Made by a program: the position numbers and the translations under genes. Shown here piece after piece: positions 37,663 through 46,450 of a stretch of 64,000 nt of DNA. The notes below the pieces were generated by a model. It saw nothing but the letters and a program-made list of their open reading frames with translations, was not told the origin of the DNA and made no database searches. The stretch is from Hyphomicrobiales bacterium. GTDB lineage: Bacteria > Pseudomonadota > Alphaproteobacteria > Rhizobiales > Rhizobiaceae. The stretch covers positions 398,129-462,128 of the forward strand of contig UICE01000004.1 in NCBI GenBank assembly GCA_900471815.1, given 5' to 3'. Positions within the stretch are counted from its first letter, which is position 1; each line of letters begins with the position of its first letter.

Positions 37663-38339
37663 GATCGGGCCTCCAGAAAGCCACCATACCGGTTGAGCCG
37701 CGTTTCCAGTCTTGCCTGCAAGGATGAGAGAACCGAGCTTAAAATGAGGTAGATGATCGCCGCTTCAATGTAGAGAATAAGTGGCTCATAGGTCGTGGCG
37801 ACAATCCTCTGTGCCGCCTGGAAAAGCTCGGGCACGGTGATGGCGGCAGCGAGAGAAGTGTCCTTTACCAGTGAGATAAATGTGTTGGACAAGGGTGGCA
37901 CTGCGACGCGGGCAGCTTGCGGCAGGATTGTGCGCCGCATGGCTTGCGACCAATTCATGCCGATAGAATATGCCGCTTCCCACTGGCCTTTAGGGACCGA
38001 GGAAATGACCGCACGCAGAATTTCCGAAGTGTAGGCACCGATATTGAGCGTGAAGCCAATCAGTGCAGCGGTGAAAGCATCAAGAACAATTCCGGCACTT
38101 GGCAGGCCATAGAAGATCAGGAAAAGCTGAACCAGCAGCGGTGTGCCACGGATAATCCAGACGTAGAATTTGATGATGGCCGCAAAGGGCGCGGGAGCGA
38201 AAAGCCTTATAAGCGCTGCGAGCAGGCCAACAGAGAGCCCCAGCACAAACGATAAAAGCGTCAGCGGAATGGTGAAGATCAAGCCAGCCCACAAGAGTGA
38301 GGGCAAGGATTCGAGCATCAAAGTAAGCCAGCTGGGCAC
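37659..38339 (-). CDS. polar amino-acid ABC transporter permease
   Basis: This 226-residue HisM/GlnP-type permease has about five hydrophobic segments. Motifs are RGTPLLVQLFLIFYGLP and the EAA-like docking loop GQWEAAYSIGMNWSQAMRRT. With only one permease gene in the operon it should act as a homodimer. A terminator-like hairpin lies just upstream of it. Confidence 0.93.
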   Translation of the reverse strand: MPSWLTLMLESLPSLLWAGLIFTIPLTLLSFVLGLSVGLLAALIRLFAPAPFAAIIKFYVWIIRGTPLLVQLFLIFYGLPSAGIVLDAFTAALIGFTLNIGAYTSEILRAVISSVPKGQWEAAYSIGMNWSQAMRRTILPQAARVAVPPLSNTFISLVKDTSLAAAITVPELFQAAQRIVATTYEPLILYIEAAIIYLILSSVLSSLQARLETRLNRYGGFLEARS

Positions 38340-38354
38340 GGCCTCTTCTCCTTG

Positions 38355-38389
38355 GAAAAAATAAAAGGCAGGGGGACAAACCCCCTGCC
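38355..38389 (-). terminator. terminator/attenuator between binding protein and permease genes
   Basis: On the minus strand a nine-bp GC stem (38389-38381 with 38375-38367, loop of five) is followed by TTTTATTTTTT. This is a complete intrinsic terminator inside the operon. It should stop most transcripts after the binding-protein gene and let a fraction through to permease and ATPase. Confidence 0.85.
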
Positions 38390-38426
38390 CTGTTAGAGCG
38401 TAAATTCTGTTTGCCGTAAACGGTGA

Positions 38427-39197
38427 TTACTTGGAAACGTCCTGGCCGAAATATTTGTCGGCAATCTGTTTATAAGTGCCATCGGTCTTGATTGCTTCAA
38501 GCGCCTTGTTGATTTCTGCCAGCAATTCAGGCTCGCCTTTGCGAATGATGATTCCGGAGAAATCCGCATCGGCCTGTTCAGCTGCAATTTTTACATTGGC
38601 GTCGGGCTTGTGTTTTTTGAAGTCAAGAAACGACAGGCTGTCATTGACGGTTGCATCGGCGCGTCCGCTCAACAGAAGCTGGATTGATTGATCGAAGCCG
38701 TCAGTTCCAACCAGCTCTGCGCCATTGCTCTGGGCGATCTTGCCGAAATTGCTGGAAAGAGATTGAGCAGACTTTTTACCCTTCAGATCAGCAAAACCCT
38801 TGATTTCATCATTGTCGCCTTTGACGATGAGAACGGCCTTGGATGCGATGTAGGGTTCGGAGAAGTCGTATTTTGCTTTGCGGGCCTCGGTAATGCCGAC
38901 CTGATTGATAACAGTATCATAACGTTTGGCGTCAAGACCGGCAATCAAACCATCCCATTTGCCTTCCAGGAATTCGGCCTTCACGCCGAGCTTTTTTGCA
39001 ATGGCTTCGCCGATTTCCACATCGAAACCAACAAGCTTGCCGGCGGCGTCGTGATAGGTAAATGGCGCATAAGTGCCTTCAGTACCGATCTTGAGAACAC
39101 CTGCGGACTTGATTTCCTCAAGGTTCGAGCCTGCGAATGCATGCACGGGTGAGATTGCCAGAGCACCGATGACGACGATTGATTTCAGCCAGTTCAT
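38427..39197 (-). CDS. polar amino-acid ABC transporter periplasmic binding protein
   Basis: This 256-residue family-3 binding protein has a signal peptide (SIVVIGALAISPVHAFA) and the family motif FDVEIGEAIAKKLG. Further typical segments are WDGLIAGLDAKRYDTVINQV and SDSL-like NDSLSFLDF. The ligand is a polar amino acid, possibly cystine or a related compound; the exact ligand is not clear. It is the first gene of the operon. Confidence 0.92.
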   Translation of the reverse strand: MNWLKSIVVIGALAISPVHAFAGSNLEEIKSAGVLKIGTEGTYAPFTYHDAAGKLVGFDVEIGEAIAKKLGVKAEFLEGKWDGLIAGLDAKRYDTVINQVGITEARKAKYDFSEPYIASKAVLIVKGDNDEIKGFADLKGKKSAQSLSSNFGKIAQSNGAELVGTDGFDQSIQLLLSGRADATVNDSLSFLDFKKHKPDANVKIAAEQADADFSGIIIRKGEPELLAEINKALEAIKTDGTYKQIADKYFGQDVSK

Positions 39198-39439
39198 TTT
39201 GTTTCCATCCGATATCTATGCGCCGCTGCGTCTTTGTACGCATTTGGGCTAATGATTGGAAAATGTCACTTTGTAGATCGCCTGTATAGGCATTCTAGCG
39301 TCATGAAAGTAGAATTAGACGAAATTCATACCACATTTTACGTGATATCAGGAATATAATTTCGGTGCGGTTGTTTTCTTCAATTGCCGAACCTTACGGA
39401 CGCAGGCACAATTTCTTGAACCATTTTGCATAGACCTTC

Positions 39440-39587
39440 CGCGCGGTTCGACAAGCTCACCATGAGGAAGGTTTATGCTATTGCGTCGAGCTCGATTTGA
39501 GCCTCGCATGTGGTCTTTGCACGAGACTTGCAGCCCACCCATCCCCTCATGCGAGCTCCTGAGCTTGCCAAGGGCGAACCACGCAAA
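39440..39587. repeat. Bru-RS-type palindromic repeat (diverged)
   Basis: Left arm CGCGCGGTTCGACAAGCTCA, right arm ending CCAAGGGCGAACCACGCA. The interior is more diverged than in other copies. It lies between the 3' end of the second MalK-type gene and the upstream region of the amino-acid transporter operon. Confidence 0.75.
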
Positions 39588-39610
39588 GACGTCTATGCTC
39601 TCTATATGGC

Positions 39611-40681
39611 CTACCCGATGCGCAAACCGCTCGCGCCATGGAAAAGATGGACATTCTCTGGCTTGATGCCAAGTCCAATCATATCTCCGGGTTGCCGGTC
39701 TGTCCTACCCATGGCGAATATACAGGTCTGGTGCCCGGAAAGCTTCGTATAGAACTGCGTCGACAGTCCAAGAGGCTCTATGACCTCTATCTGTGCCTTC
39801 AGATCAGTGCCGCCGCCGACTTCAATATTCTCGGGGCGAATGCCAATTGTCACTCTTTCGCTGTCCGAGATTTCCAATTGCGGAAGCAGGCCAATGGTCT
39901 GACCGTCGCTCAACTCGGCCCAAGCCTTATCCCCCTCGCGGCGTACCACAGCTGGAAGGAAGTTCATTCCCGGAGATCCGATGAATCCTGCAACGAAAAT
40001 ATTGGCCGGATTATCGTATAGTTCCAAGGGCGTGCCGACTTGCTGGATAATGCCATCATGCATGACCACAATGCGGTCTGCCATGGTCATTGCTTCCACC
40101 TGATCATGGGTGACGTAAACCGATGTGGTTTTCAGCTGCTGGTGCAGCGCCTTGATTTCCGTGCGCATATGCACGCGAAGCTTGGCATCGAGATTGGAGA
40201 GTGGTTCGTCAAAAAGGAACACTTTGGGATCACGAACAATAGCGCGGCCCATGGCAACCCGCTGGCGCTGACCACCGGAAAGCTGGCGGGGAAGCCGCTC
40301 TAAAAGCACGTCCAGCCCCAGTCGCTTTGCGGCGCTGCTGACCCGGTCCAGGACAAGTTCCTTGGCCGCTTTCCGCAGCATAAGACTAAAGCCCATATTC
40401 GAGGCCACATCCATATGCGGATAGAGCGCGTAGGATTGAAACACCATGGCGATGTCGCGATCCTTGGGCGCCACATCATTGACGACGCGGTCGCCAATCC
40501 TGATCTCTCCGGCGGAGATTTCTTCAAGCCCGGCGATCATGCGTAGCAAGGTGGACTTGCCGCAGCCTGACGGCCCGACAAGCACGACAAATTCGCCATC
40601 CGGAATTTCGAGATTAACGGCAGAGAGCACATTCATGGCGCCGTAGCTTTTCTGGACGTTGGTAATAGTGACAGAAGCCAT
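39611..40681 (-). CDS. carbohydrate ABC transporter ATP-binding protein (MalK/UgpC type)
   Basis: This 356-residue NBD has Walker [10 protein letters not shown], signature [13 protein letters not shown], Walker [12 protein letters not shown] and a TOBE domain at the C-terminus. It closely resembles the ATPase at 5802-6869 and is a paralogue. It ends the minus-strand operon that runs from the GntR gene at 45970, 16 bases after the MalG-type permease. Confidence 0.93.
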   Translation of the reverse strand: MASVTITNVQKSYGAMNVLSAVNLEIPDGEFVVLVGPSGCGKSTLLRMIAGLEEISAGEIRIGDRVVNDVAPKDRDIAMVFQSYALYPHMDVASNMGFSLMLRKAAKELVLDRVSSAAKRLGLDVLLERLPRQLSGGQRQRVAMGRAIVRDPKVFLFDEPLSNLDAKLRVHMRTEIKALHQQLKTTSVYVTHDQVEAMTMADRIVVMHDGIIQQVGTPLELYDNPANIFVAGFIGSPGMNFLPAVVRREGDKAWAELSDGQTIGLLPQLEISDSERVTIGIRPENIEVGGGTDLKAQIEVIEPLGLSTQFYTKLSGHQTCIFAMGRTDRQPGDMIGLGIKPENVHLFHGASGLRIG

Positions 40682-40697
40682 CGTGTTAAATCCCTTA

Positions 40698-41546
40698 TTA
40701 GCCCTTCACCGCACCGGCCGTGAGGCCTGTGACGAGGTATCGTTGCAGGAAGGCGAAGAATAGACATGCGGGTATCAAAGCCAGCACCGAGGCGGCCATC
40801 ATCTGACCCCAGTCGACCGCAAACTTGCCAATGAATGTGAGTAGGCCAACCGCGAAGGTTTTCTGGTTGTCGCTGCTAATAAGCATCAATGCGAACAGCA
40901 ATTCGCTCCATGCCGCAGTGAATACGAAACCGAGTGTTGCCCCCATTCCCGGTAGGGTCAGAGGAATGATAACGCGGCGCAAGGCTTGGCTGCGATTGCA
41001 GCCATCGATCATCGCTGCCTCTTCCAGGTCTTTCGGGATGCCATCGAAAAACGATTGCATGAGAAATGTGGCAAAGGCGATGTTGAAGGCAGTATAGATG
41101 ATGATCAGACCGGTCAGGCTGTCAGTCAGCCCAAGCTGGCCCATTATTCGATAAATTGGCGGTATCACCATGACCAGAGGAAACGTCTGGGTCAGCAAGA
41201 GTGTGACGGCGACAGTCGTTTTTCCACGAAATGAGAAGCGCGACATTGCATAGCCGGCCGCCGATGCAATGATTGTTACCAGCACTGCGGTGATGACCGA
41301 GACGATAACGCTGTTGACGAAATAGCGTGGAAAGTCGGTGGCCCGCAGAACTGTCTTGTAGTTCTCCCAAGTCGCTGATGAAGGCCAAAGGGTTATGCCC
41401 TCCGAATAGAGCAGAGACTGTGGGGTTACGGATATTTTCAGCGTCCAGAACAGCGGAAACAGCGCGAAGATTACATAGGCGGCGACTGCGCTATAAAGGC
41501 CAATTCCGCCAATAATTCTGGCATTGCGTGAGCGTCCGGCGATCAT
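40698..41546 (-). CDS. carbohydrate ABC transporter permease (MalG type)
   Basis: This 282-residue permease has six hydrophobic segments and the docking loop DLEEAAMIDGCNRSQALRRV. It ends in GLTAGAVKG. ATG 41546 shares a base with the upstream permease stop (TAATG). The open frame runs a further 96 codons upstream, but inside the other permease gene, so that part is not real. Confidence 0.92.
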   Translation of the reverse strand: MIAGRSRNARIIGGIGLYSAVAAYVIFALFPLFWTLKISVTPQSLLYSEGITLWPSSATWENYKTVLRATDFPRYFVNSVIVSVITAVLVTIIASAAGYAMSRFSFRGKTTVAVTLLLTQTFPLVMVIPPIYRIMGQLGLTDSLTGLIIIYTAFNIAFATFLMQSFFDGIPKDLEEAAMIDGCNRSQALRRVIIPLTLPGMGATLGFVFTAAWSELLFALMLISSDNQKTFAVGLLTFIGKFAVDWGQMMAASVLALIPACLFFAFLQRYLVTGLTAGAVKG

Positions 41547-42475
41547 TAGGAATACCTCACGAGAGATTTGCGAATGCGGATCAAAACAATCGCGTAGAGG
41601 ATGAGGAGTGCAAGCAGGAGTACCGCGACCGCTGAGGCGTAGCCTTTGTCCAGTGTCTTGAAAGCGCTCACATAAATATAGGTTGCAACTGTATTGGTTG
41701 AGCCCGCGGGTCCGCCCTCGGTCATGACATAAATCAGGTCGGCAAAAGTGGCGATCCATATGGTGCGCAGCATCACTGTGATCGCAATGGTGGGCGCGAG
41801 AAAAGGCAGGGTCACTTTCATGAAGCGCTGCCACGGGCTCGCCCCATCAATGGCCGCAGCTTCATGCAGCTCGCCGGGAATGGATTTCAACGCAGCCAGC
41901 AGGGTGATGGCGAAGAAGGGCACGCCGAACCAAACATTCGCTATGATAGGCCCCCACATGGCGGTCGCTGGATCAGCGAGAATATTGGTGGGTTCGGACT
42001 TGAGCCCCAAAGCGAACAGCCAGTGTGGCAAAGGCCCGACAATCGGATTGAAAAGCCACGCCCATGTAAGACCTGAAAGGAAGGACGGAACTGCCCAAGG
42101 CAGGAATACGATGGCCTGCACCACTTTCTTGCCGTAAAAATTGCGATCAAGCAGCAATGCCAATCCTAAACCAAGGAAGAACTGCAAAACGAGGCTGGCA
42201 ACAGTCCACCACAGTGTATTCATCAGCGCCTGACCGAGATTTGCATCATGCAGCAGGGCTTCATATTGACCAAGGCCGACAAATTCAGATTTGAACGCCG
42301 AGAACTTCCGGAAAGAATAGCTGATACCGAATATCAGCGGAACGACGAGCACGAGCAAAAGCAGGACAAGTGCGGGGCTCAGATAGAGCCATGGTTCGAA
42401 AACAGTCGAGAAGCGGCGCTTGCCACCTTCCCTTCCATTTCCCTGCGGCAAACCCGCCGCTGTTGCGTGTGTCAT
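41546..42475 (-). CDS. carbohydrate ABC transporter permease (MalF type)
   Basis: This 309-residue permease has six hydrophobic segments after a basic N-terminus, with the EAA loop GELHEAAAIDGASPWQRFMK. ATG 42475 has GGAGAAAG seven bases upstream. The same frame stays open for 38 more codons into the adjacent Bru-RS element, giving a repeat-encoded extension (MVSLSNHAQ) that is probably not translated. Confidence 0.92.
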   Translation of the reverse strand: MTHATAAGLPQGNGREGGKRRFSTVFEPWLYLSPALVLLLLVLVVPLIFGISYSFRKFSAFKSEFVGLGQYEALLHDANLGQALMNTLWWTVASLVLQFFLGLGLALLLDRNFYGKKVVQAIVFLPWAVPSFLSGLTWAWLFNPIVGPLPHWLFALGLKSEPTNILADPATAMWGPIIANVWFGVPFFAITLLAALKSIPGELHEAAAIDGASPWQRFMKVTLPFLAPTIAITVMLRTIWIATFADLIYVMTEGGPAGSTNTVATYIYVSAFKTLDKGYASAVAVLLLALLILYAIVLIRIRKSLVRYS

Positions 42476-42531
42476 TAGAATCTTTCTCCATAATACACGA
42501 CACAATGCTTTAAGCTCGTTTGCATAGGTTT

Positions 42532-42655
42532 GTGCGTGGTTCGACAAGCTCACCATGAGGGACGTGGTTAGTTGCAAGGTTTTCTGCAACGTCTCAGAAT
42601 CCGGCTCCCCGCAGCTTATAAACTTCCCTCATGGTGAGCTTGTCGAACCACGCAC
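42532..42655. repeat. Bru-RS-type palindromic repeat (near-perfect arms)
   Basis: The arms GTGCGTGGTTCGACAAGCTC and the exact complement at the right end frame a ~60-base centre. Within the operon, between the binding-protein and permease genes. Confidence 0.9.
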
Positions 42656-42680
42656 AAGGCAATTGCAATCCCCGCAATGA

Positions 42681-42707
42681 ATGCTCCGGCACAGCGCACC
42701 GGAGCAT
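42681..42707 (-). other. stem-loop after the binding-protein gene
   Basis: A perfect nine-bp stem ATGCTCCGG (42681-42689) with 42699-42707, loop of nine, begins 14 bases past the stop codon of the binding-protein gene. No clear T-run on the minus strand. Confidence 0.75.
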
Positions 42708-42721
42708 TTATTCAACTCAGA

Positions 42722-44005
42722 TTATTTCTTGTTCTTGGCCATCCAGGCTTGCTGCTGTTCGGTGAGGAAAGCAGCCCACTCATCAGCGACTGCTTTTGGC
42801 GTTTTCTGGCCGAGCAATACTTCCTGAAAATTCTTGACTGAAACGGAGTCATAGAAATTGCCGAGGTTTTCCAGATGGGTTGGCGGTGTCACCAATTCGA
42901 AGGTTTTCGGGTCGTTGATTTCCTCAAACCAACCTTTGAATGCTTCTGCGCCGAAGTAGGGATCTTTGTCCGCGCCATTGTGGATCGGCAGAACCCCGAC
43001 ATTCTTGGCGAATTCAATATTGTCTTCAGGCGAAAGCAATGTCGCCATCAGTTTCCATGCGTCATCCTTGACCTCGGAATCAGCAAACATCGCCCAACCT
43101 GCATAACCCAAAGTCGGGTAGGATTTACCGTTTGGTCCTGTTGGCAAGGGAGCGACGCCGAAGTCTTCCGCTTTCATTTTTTCAGCAATGCCGATCAGTG
43201 CATCTGGATCCTGATCAAGCATTGCGCAGGTTCCGGAGTAAAAGCCGGTGACGATCTCGTTGAAGCCCCAGCTCACGCTGTCTTTTGGAGCATAGCCATT
43301 CTTGTAAATGTCGGCCAGCAACTCCAGACCCTTAACTGAGCCGGGTTCGTTGATTGTCGCTGTGCCATCGGCATTGAAATAGCCGCCCTTGCCATTGGCG
43401 ATGTTCATGAACATCTGAACGCCGTTGAAGCCGCCAGGACCACCGCGCAGGCAATAACCATATTTGCCTTTGATCGCGGAAATCTTCTTGTTGGCTTCCA
43501 TGAATTCGTCGAGTGTCTTCGGTGCTTCTTTGAGACCTGCCTCGGCGAAGAGCTTCTTGTTCCAGAACATGGCTCGGATGTAATAGCCGTAAGGGATCAT
43601 GTACTGCTTGTTATCGACAACCGAACCGAACTGCTTGGCGCGATCGCCGAGCGTGCCGGCATCTTTCCACTTGGCGAGATAAGGCCCAAGGTCTTCAAGC
43701 TGCGCGTTGTTGGCATAAAGGCCCATCCAGCGTTCGGGCATCTCGACGATGTCGGGCGTGTCCCCGGCCTGGACCATGGTCAGGAATTTTTCAAACGCCT
43801 GTCCCCATGGAAGCGATACAAGTTCCACCTTTATGCCGGGGTTTGCCTGCTCGAAGCTGGCAATCTGCTTTTTCAACAGCTCGGTACGAGGCGGGCTGGT
43901 GATGACCTCCACCATTTTGATTGTCGTATCAGCAAAGGCTGCCGATACTGTCATGGACAGTGCTGCGATTGCGCTGGCCAGAAATATTCCCATTCTTTTT
44001 TGCAT
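42722..44005 (-). CDS. extracellular solute-binding protein, carbohydrate ABC transporter (family 1)
   Basis: This 427-residue periplasmic receptor has a signal peptide (GIFLASAIAALSMTVSAAFA). MalE-type motifs include QIASFEQANPGIKVELVSLP and GDTPDIVEMPERWM. GGGAG lies six bases before the ATG. It follows the MetC-like gene after 26 bases and precedes a hairpin, a Bru-RS element and the permeases. The ligand is unknown. Confidence 0.93.
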   Translation of the reverse strand: MQKRMGIFLASAIAALSMTVSAAFADTTIKMVEVITSPPRTELLKKQIASFEQANPGIKVELVSLPWGQAFEKFLTMVQAGDTPDIVEMPERWMGLYANNAQLEDLGPYLAKWKDAGTLGDRAKQFGSVVDNKQYMIPYGYYIRAMFWNKKLFAEAGLKEAPKTLDEFMEANKKISAIKGKYGYCLRGGPGGFNGVQMFMNIANGKGGYFNADGTATINEPGSVKGLELLADIYKNGYAPKDSVSWGFNEIVTGFYSGTCAMLDQDPDALIGIAEKMKAEDFGVAPLPTGPNGKSYPTLGYAGWAMFADSEVKDDAWKLMATLLSPEDNIEFAKNVGVLPIHNGADKDPYFGAEAFKGWFEEINDPKTFELVTPPTHLENLGNFYDSVSVKNFQEVLLGQKTPKAVADEWAAFLTEQQQAWMAKNKK

Positions 44006-44031
44006 TTTATGCTCCCATCTTGTTTTTAAGT

Positions 44032-45219
44032 TCAGCGTTTTGCCGCGGTGAATGCGTTGGCGAGGTCCGCCCAGAGTTCCTCGACATTTTCCAGTCCGAC
44101 ATGTAGGCGGATCGTTCGGGGGCTGACACCGAAGCGCCCGATCGAATTTGCGTCCGGCGTTTGCTGCAAGGAAGCAAGTGCGGGGACAACGAGGCTTTCA
44201 TGACCGCCCCAGCTGACGCCGATGCGGAACAGTTTCAACGCATCGACAAAGGCAGGCACGTCGATATCGTCCGTTACCTCGAATGAAAACAGGCCCGAAT
44301 AACCGCTAAGCGTGGCTTTGCCAGGATGGTTTGAATAGACCGGGTGCATGACCCGCTCGACATTGCCGTGGCCTTTAAGCCTTTCAGCGATGATAAGGCC
44401 GCTCTTCATGTGATGCGGCAACCGCAATGTCAGCGTGCGCAGCCCGCGCAAAAGAAGCCAGGCCTCGAATGGCGAGAGCTTTGCGCCGAGGTAAGAGTAG
44501 GTGCGGCCATTGATCCGGTCGATCATTTCCTGCGAGCCGGAGACAATGCCAGCGACCGTATCGCTGTGCCCGCCCAGATATTTGGACGCGGAATGCATAA
44601 CCAAATCAATGCCATGGCTGATTGGCTTTTGGAAAAGCGGCGTTGCCCAGGAATTGTCGATCGTGGTGACGACGCCATGTTGTTTGGCAAGACGCGCATA
44701 ATGAGCGATGTCCTGCAATTCGAACATCATGGAACTTGGGCTTTCCAGATAAAGCAGCTTGGCGCCCGGCAAAGCAGCGGCGACAGCATCGGGATCGGAG
44801 CCATCGACATAGTCTACCTTGATGCCAAGATGAGGCAGAAGACGTTCGAACAGACGGTAGGCATCGCCATAACAATTGCGAACAGAAACAATGCGTTCGC
44901 CTGCGCCGACGAAGGCAAGTACCATGGCGCTGATCGCACCCATTCCACTGGAAAAAGCCCGTGCCGCCTCAGCGCCTTCAAGCGCCGCGATCTTCTTTTC
45001 AAACTCCATCACAGTCGGATTATCGCCGCGGGAATACATTGGTTGGCGCTTGCGACCGGCGAAAGCATCGGCCATTTCGGCGTAATTTGTGAAGGTGAAA
45101 AGCGAAGTTTGATAGATTGGCGGAACAACAGAACCGCCTGGAAAAGGATCGTCATGAGCCAGCAGAGTTGCGGCTTGCGCCATCATGTCCTGATCGTGGA
45201 AGAAAGGGTTATCATTCAT
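44032..45219 (-). CDS. Cys/Met metabolism PLP enzyme (cystathionine beta-lyase-like)
   Basis: This 395-residue fold-type I PLP enzyme has the Schiff-base lysine K213 in MHSASKYLGGHSD, the aspartate in TTIDNSWATP, and YSRGDNPTVMEFE at the dimer interface. Relatives are cystathionine beta- or gamma-lyases and methionine gamma-lyases. Placement between a GntR regulator and a carbohydrate-type ABC importer suggests C-S lyase action on an imported thioether or S-conjugate, and not housekeeping methionine synthesis. It starts one base after the GntR stop, which implies coupling. Confidence 0.88.
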   Translation of the reverse strand: MNDNPFFHDQDMMAQAATLLAHDDPFPGGSVVPPIYQTSLFTFTNYAEMADAFAGRKRQPMYSRGDNPTVMEFEKKIAALEGAEAARAFSSGMGAISAMVLAFVGAGERIVSVRNCYGDAYRLFERLLPHLGIKVDYVDGSDPDAVAAALPGAKLLYLESPSSMMFELQDIAHYARLAKQHGVVTTIDNSWATPLFQKPISHGIDLVMHSASKYLGGHSDTVAGIVSGSQEMIDRINGRTYSYLGAKLSPFEAWLLLRGLRTLTLRLPHHMKSGLIIAERLKGHGNVERVMHPVYSNHPGKATLSGYSGLFSFEVTDDIDVPAFVDALKLFRIGVSWGGHESLVVPALASLQQTPDANSIGRFGVSPRTIRLHVGLENVEELWADLANAFTAAKR

Positions 45220-45220
45220 T

Positions 45221-45970
45221 CTAAATATGAACTCGGTTTTTCTGGGTTTGTTTTTTCAGGTTGGCGGCGCCGCGCTTCAGGTCGTCTTCGACCGTTGCGA
45301 TCAGCTTCAATGCCTCTGCTCTGGCAGCAATAGGATCGCGCGCGGCTATCGCATTGAACAAGGTGCGATGGTAGGGAAAGCTGGCATGACCGAAGTCGCG
45401 AACGCCCAACGGATGCTCCCAGAAGCGGTGAAACATTTCATACATGGCAGCGATAATCTGCTCGAATAAAGGATTGCCAGATGTGCGGAAGACAGCCAGA
45501 TGGAAGTCCCAATCCTCATCGGCGGACATGCCATGGCGTTCATGAAATGCCTCTTCCATCCTGATCAGTTTTTGCTCGATCATGGCGATATCCGCATCGC
45601 TGACACGTGCTGCCGATAGAGCTGCCGCCTCAGCTTCAAGACCCCGGCGAATTTCCAATGTATGCATTAAGCTATTGAAATCATTGCCGGAAGCAAGGGT
45701 GAGCGGCATGTGCAGCATATTGCGCGTAACGGCTGCCTTCAAATAAGTACCACTGCCCTGCCGCCGCTCCACGAGGCCCAATTCCTGCCAGCGGGTGAGC
45801 GCTTCGCGGACAGTTGTCCTGCTCACCTTCAAGCGCTCGGCAAGGACACGTTCCGTCGGTAAACGGTCGCCTGGCACAAGCCCCTCATCCGTCACAAATC
45901 CAACAAGCGCCTGCAAAACCGCATCGTCCCGTGAAGATGTATGAACTGGAGAAAGGATCTGGCTGATCAA
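45221..45970 (-). CDS. GntR-family transcriptional regulator (FadR subfamily, FCD domain)
   Basis: This 249-residue regulator has a GntR winged helix at about 30-75 (TERVLAERLKVSRTTVREAL, ending RRQGSGTYL) and an FCD domain whose metal-binding residues are visible (DWDFHLAVFRTSGN, FPYHRTLFNAI). The start is TTG 45970; no ATG or GTG fits. It is the first gene of the operon for the MetC-like lyase and ABC importer and should autoregulate through the dyad just upstream. Confidence 0.9.
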   Translation of the reverse strand: MISQILSPVHTSSRDDAVLQALVGFVTDEGLVPGDRLPTERVLAERLKVSRTTVREALTRWQELGLVERRQGSGTYLKAAVTRNMLHMPLTLASGNDFNSLMHTLEIRRGLEAEAAALSAARVSDADIAMIEQKLIRMEEAFHERHGMSADEDWDFHLAVFRTSGNPLFEQIIAAMYEMFHRFWEHPLGVRDFGHASFPYHRTLFNAIAARDPIAARAEALKLIATVEDDLKRGAANLKKQTQKNRVHI

Positions 45971-45985
45971 GCGACGCTCTTTCTA

Positions 45986-46010
45986 AATTGGTTGGACCAT
46001 TGTGCCAATT
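45986..46010. promoter_or_regulatory. GntR/FadR-type operator candidate
   Basis: AATTGG-N13-CCAATT, with an inner partial dyad TTGGACCATTGTGCCAA (45992-46008), lies 15 bases upstream of the GntR start codon. FadR-subfamily operators often have TGG/CCA half-sites. A bound dimer would block the promoter of the six-gene operon. Confidence 0.5.
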
Positions 46011-46157
46011 GAGCACGAAAGAAACCGGGAGTCAAACAGGAATGTCAGGAAGCCTGTGGGACTTGCCTGTGCTCCTCGGGTGAATTGGGTGAGCAGCCTC
46101 AAAAGTTAGTCCAGCGACAAGGTGATGAGTTTTCCGCATAACCAGGGAGGCAAATGC

Positions 46158-46191
46158 AAAGCGCCCGCTTGCGGGTACAAGCGGGCGCTTT
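46158..46191 (-). terminator. strong GC-rich hairpin, likely terminator of the opp operon
   Basis: A perfect 14-bp stem AAAGCGCCCGCTTG (46158-46171) with 46178-46191 around a six-base loop. On the minus strand it is followed by TTTGCATTTG. It lies in the 480-base gap between the GntR start and the opp operon end and separates the two transcription units. Confidence 0.75.
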
Positions 46192-46295
46192 CAGAAAGCT
46201 TCAATATCCAGATCGGGCATCATTCAACCGACAACAACTAAATTGCATGCGTAGGTAGTATTTTTTGGGTAAAAATCGACGATTCTTCAGCAAAA

Positions 46296-46410
46296 TTCCG
46301 CCCTTTTGCGGAAAAAGTCTTCCCAGTTCAAATAAAGTCGGGAAGAACTCCTGCCTTTTTGTGGTTTTCCAGGTAGGCACGGAAAATCGCTTCGATTTTT
46401 TCCCGTGCCT
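46296..46410 (-). other. structured 3' region of the opp operon with three hairpins
   Basis: Three inverted repeats lie in a row: TTCCGC/GCGGAA (46296-46313, with TTTT after it on the minus strand), CTTCCC/GGGAAG (46319-46345), and AGGCACGG-AAAATCG with its complement (46375-46410). No protein gene fits here. It may be a tandem terminator, a structured 3' UTR or a small RNA. Confidence 0.5.
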
Positions 46411-46450
46411 GTCCTGTGTGAAGCTGGATCACGCCTGGTTTTGCCTCCGG

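Noticed and set aside
40698..41834. 378-residue version of the MalG-type permease
   Set aside because: The extra N-terminal 96 codons overlap the MalF-type gene in another frame and are His/Arg-rich. ATG 41546 overlaps the upstream stop as expected.
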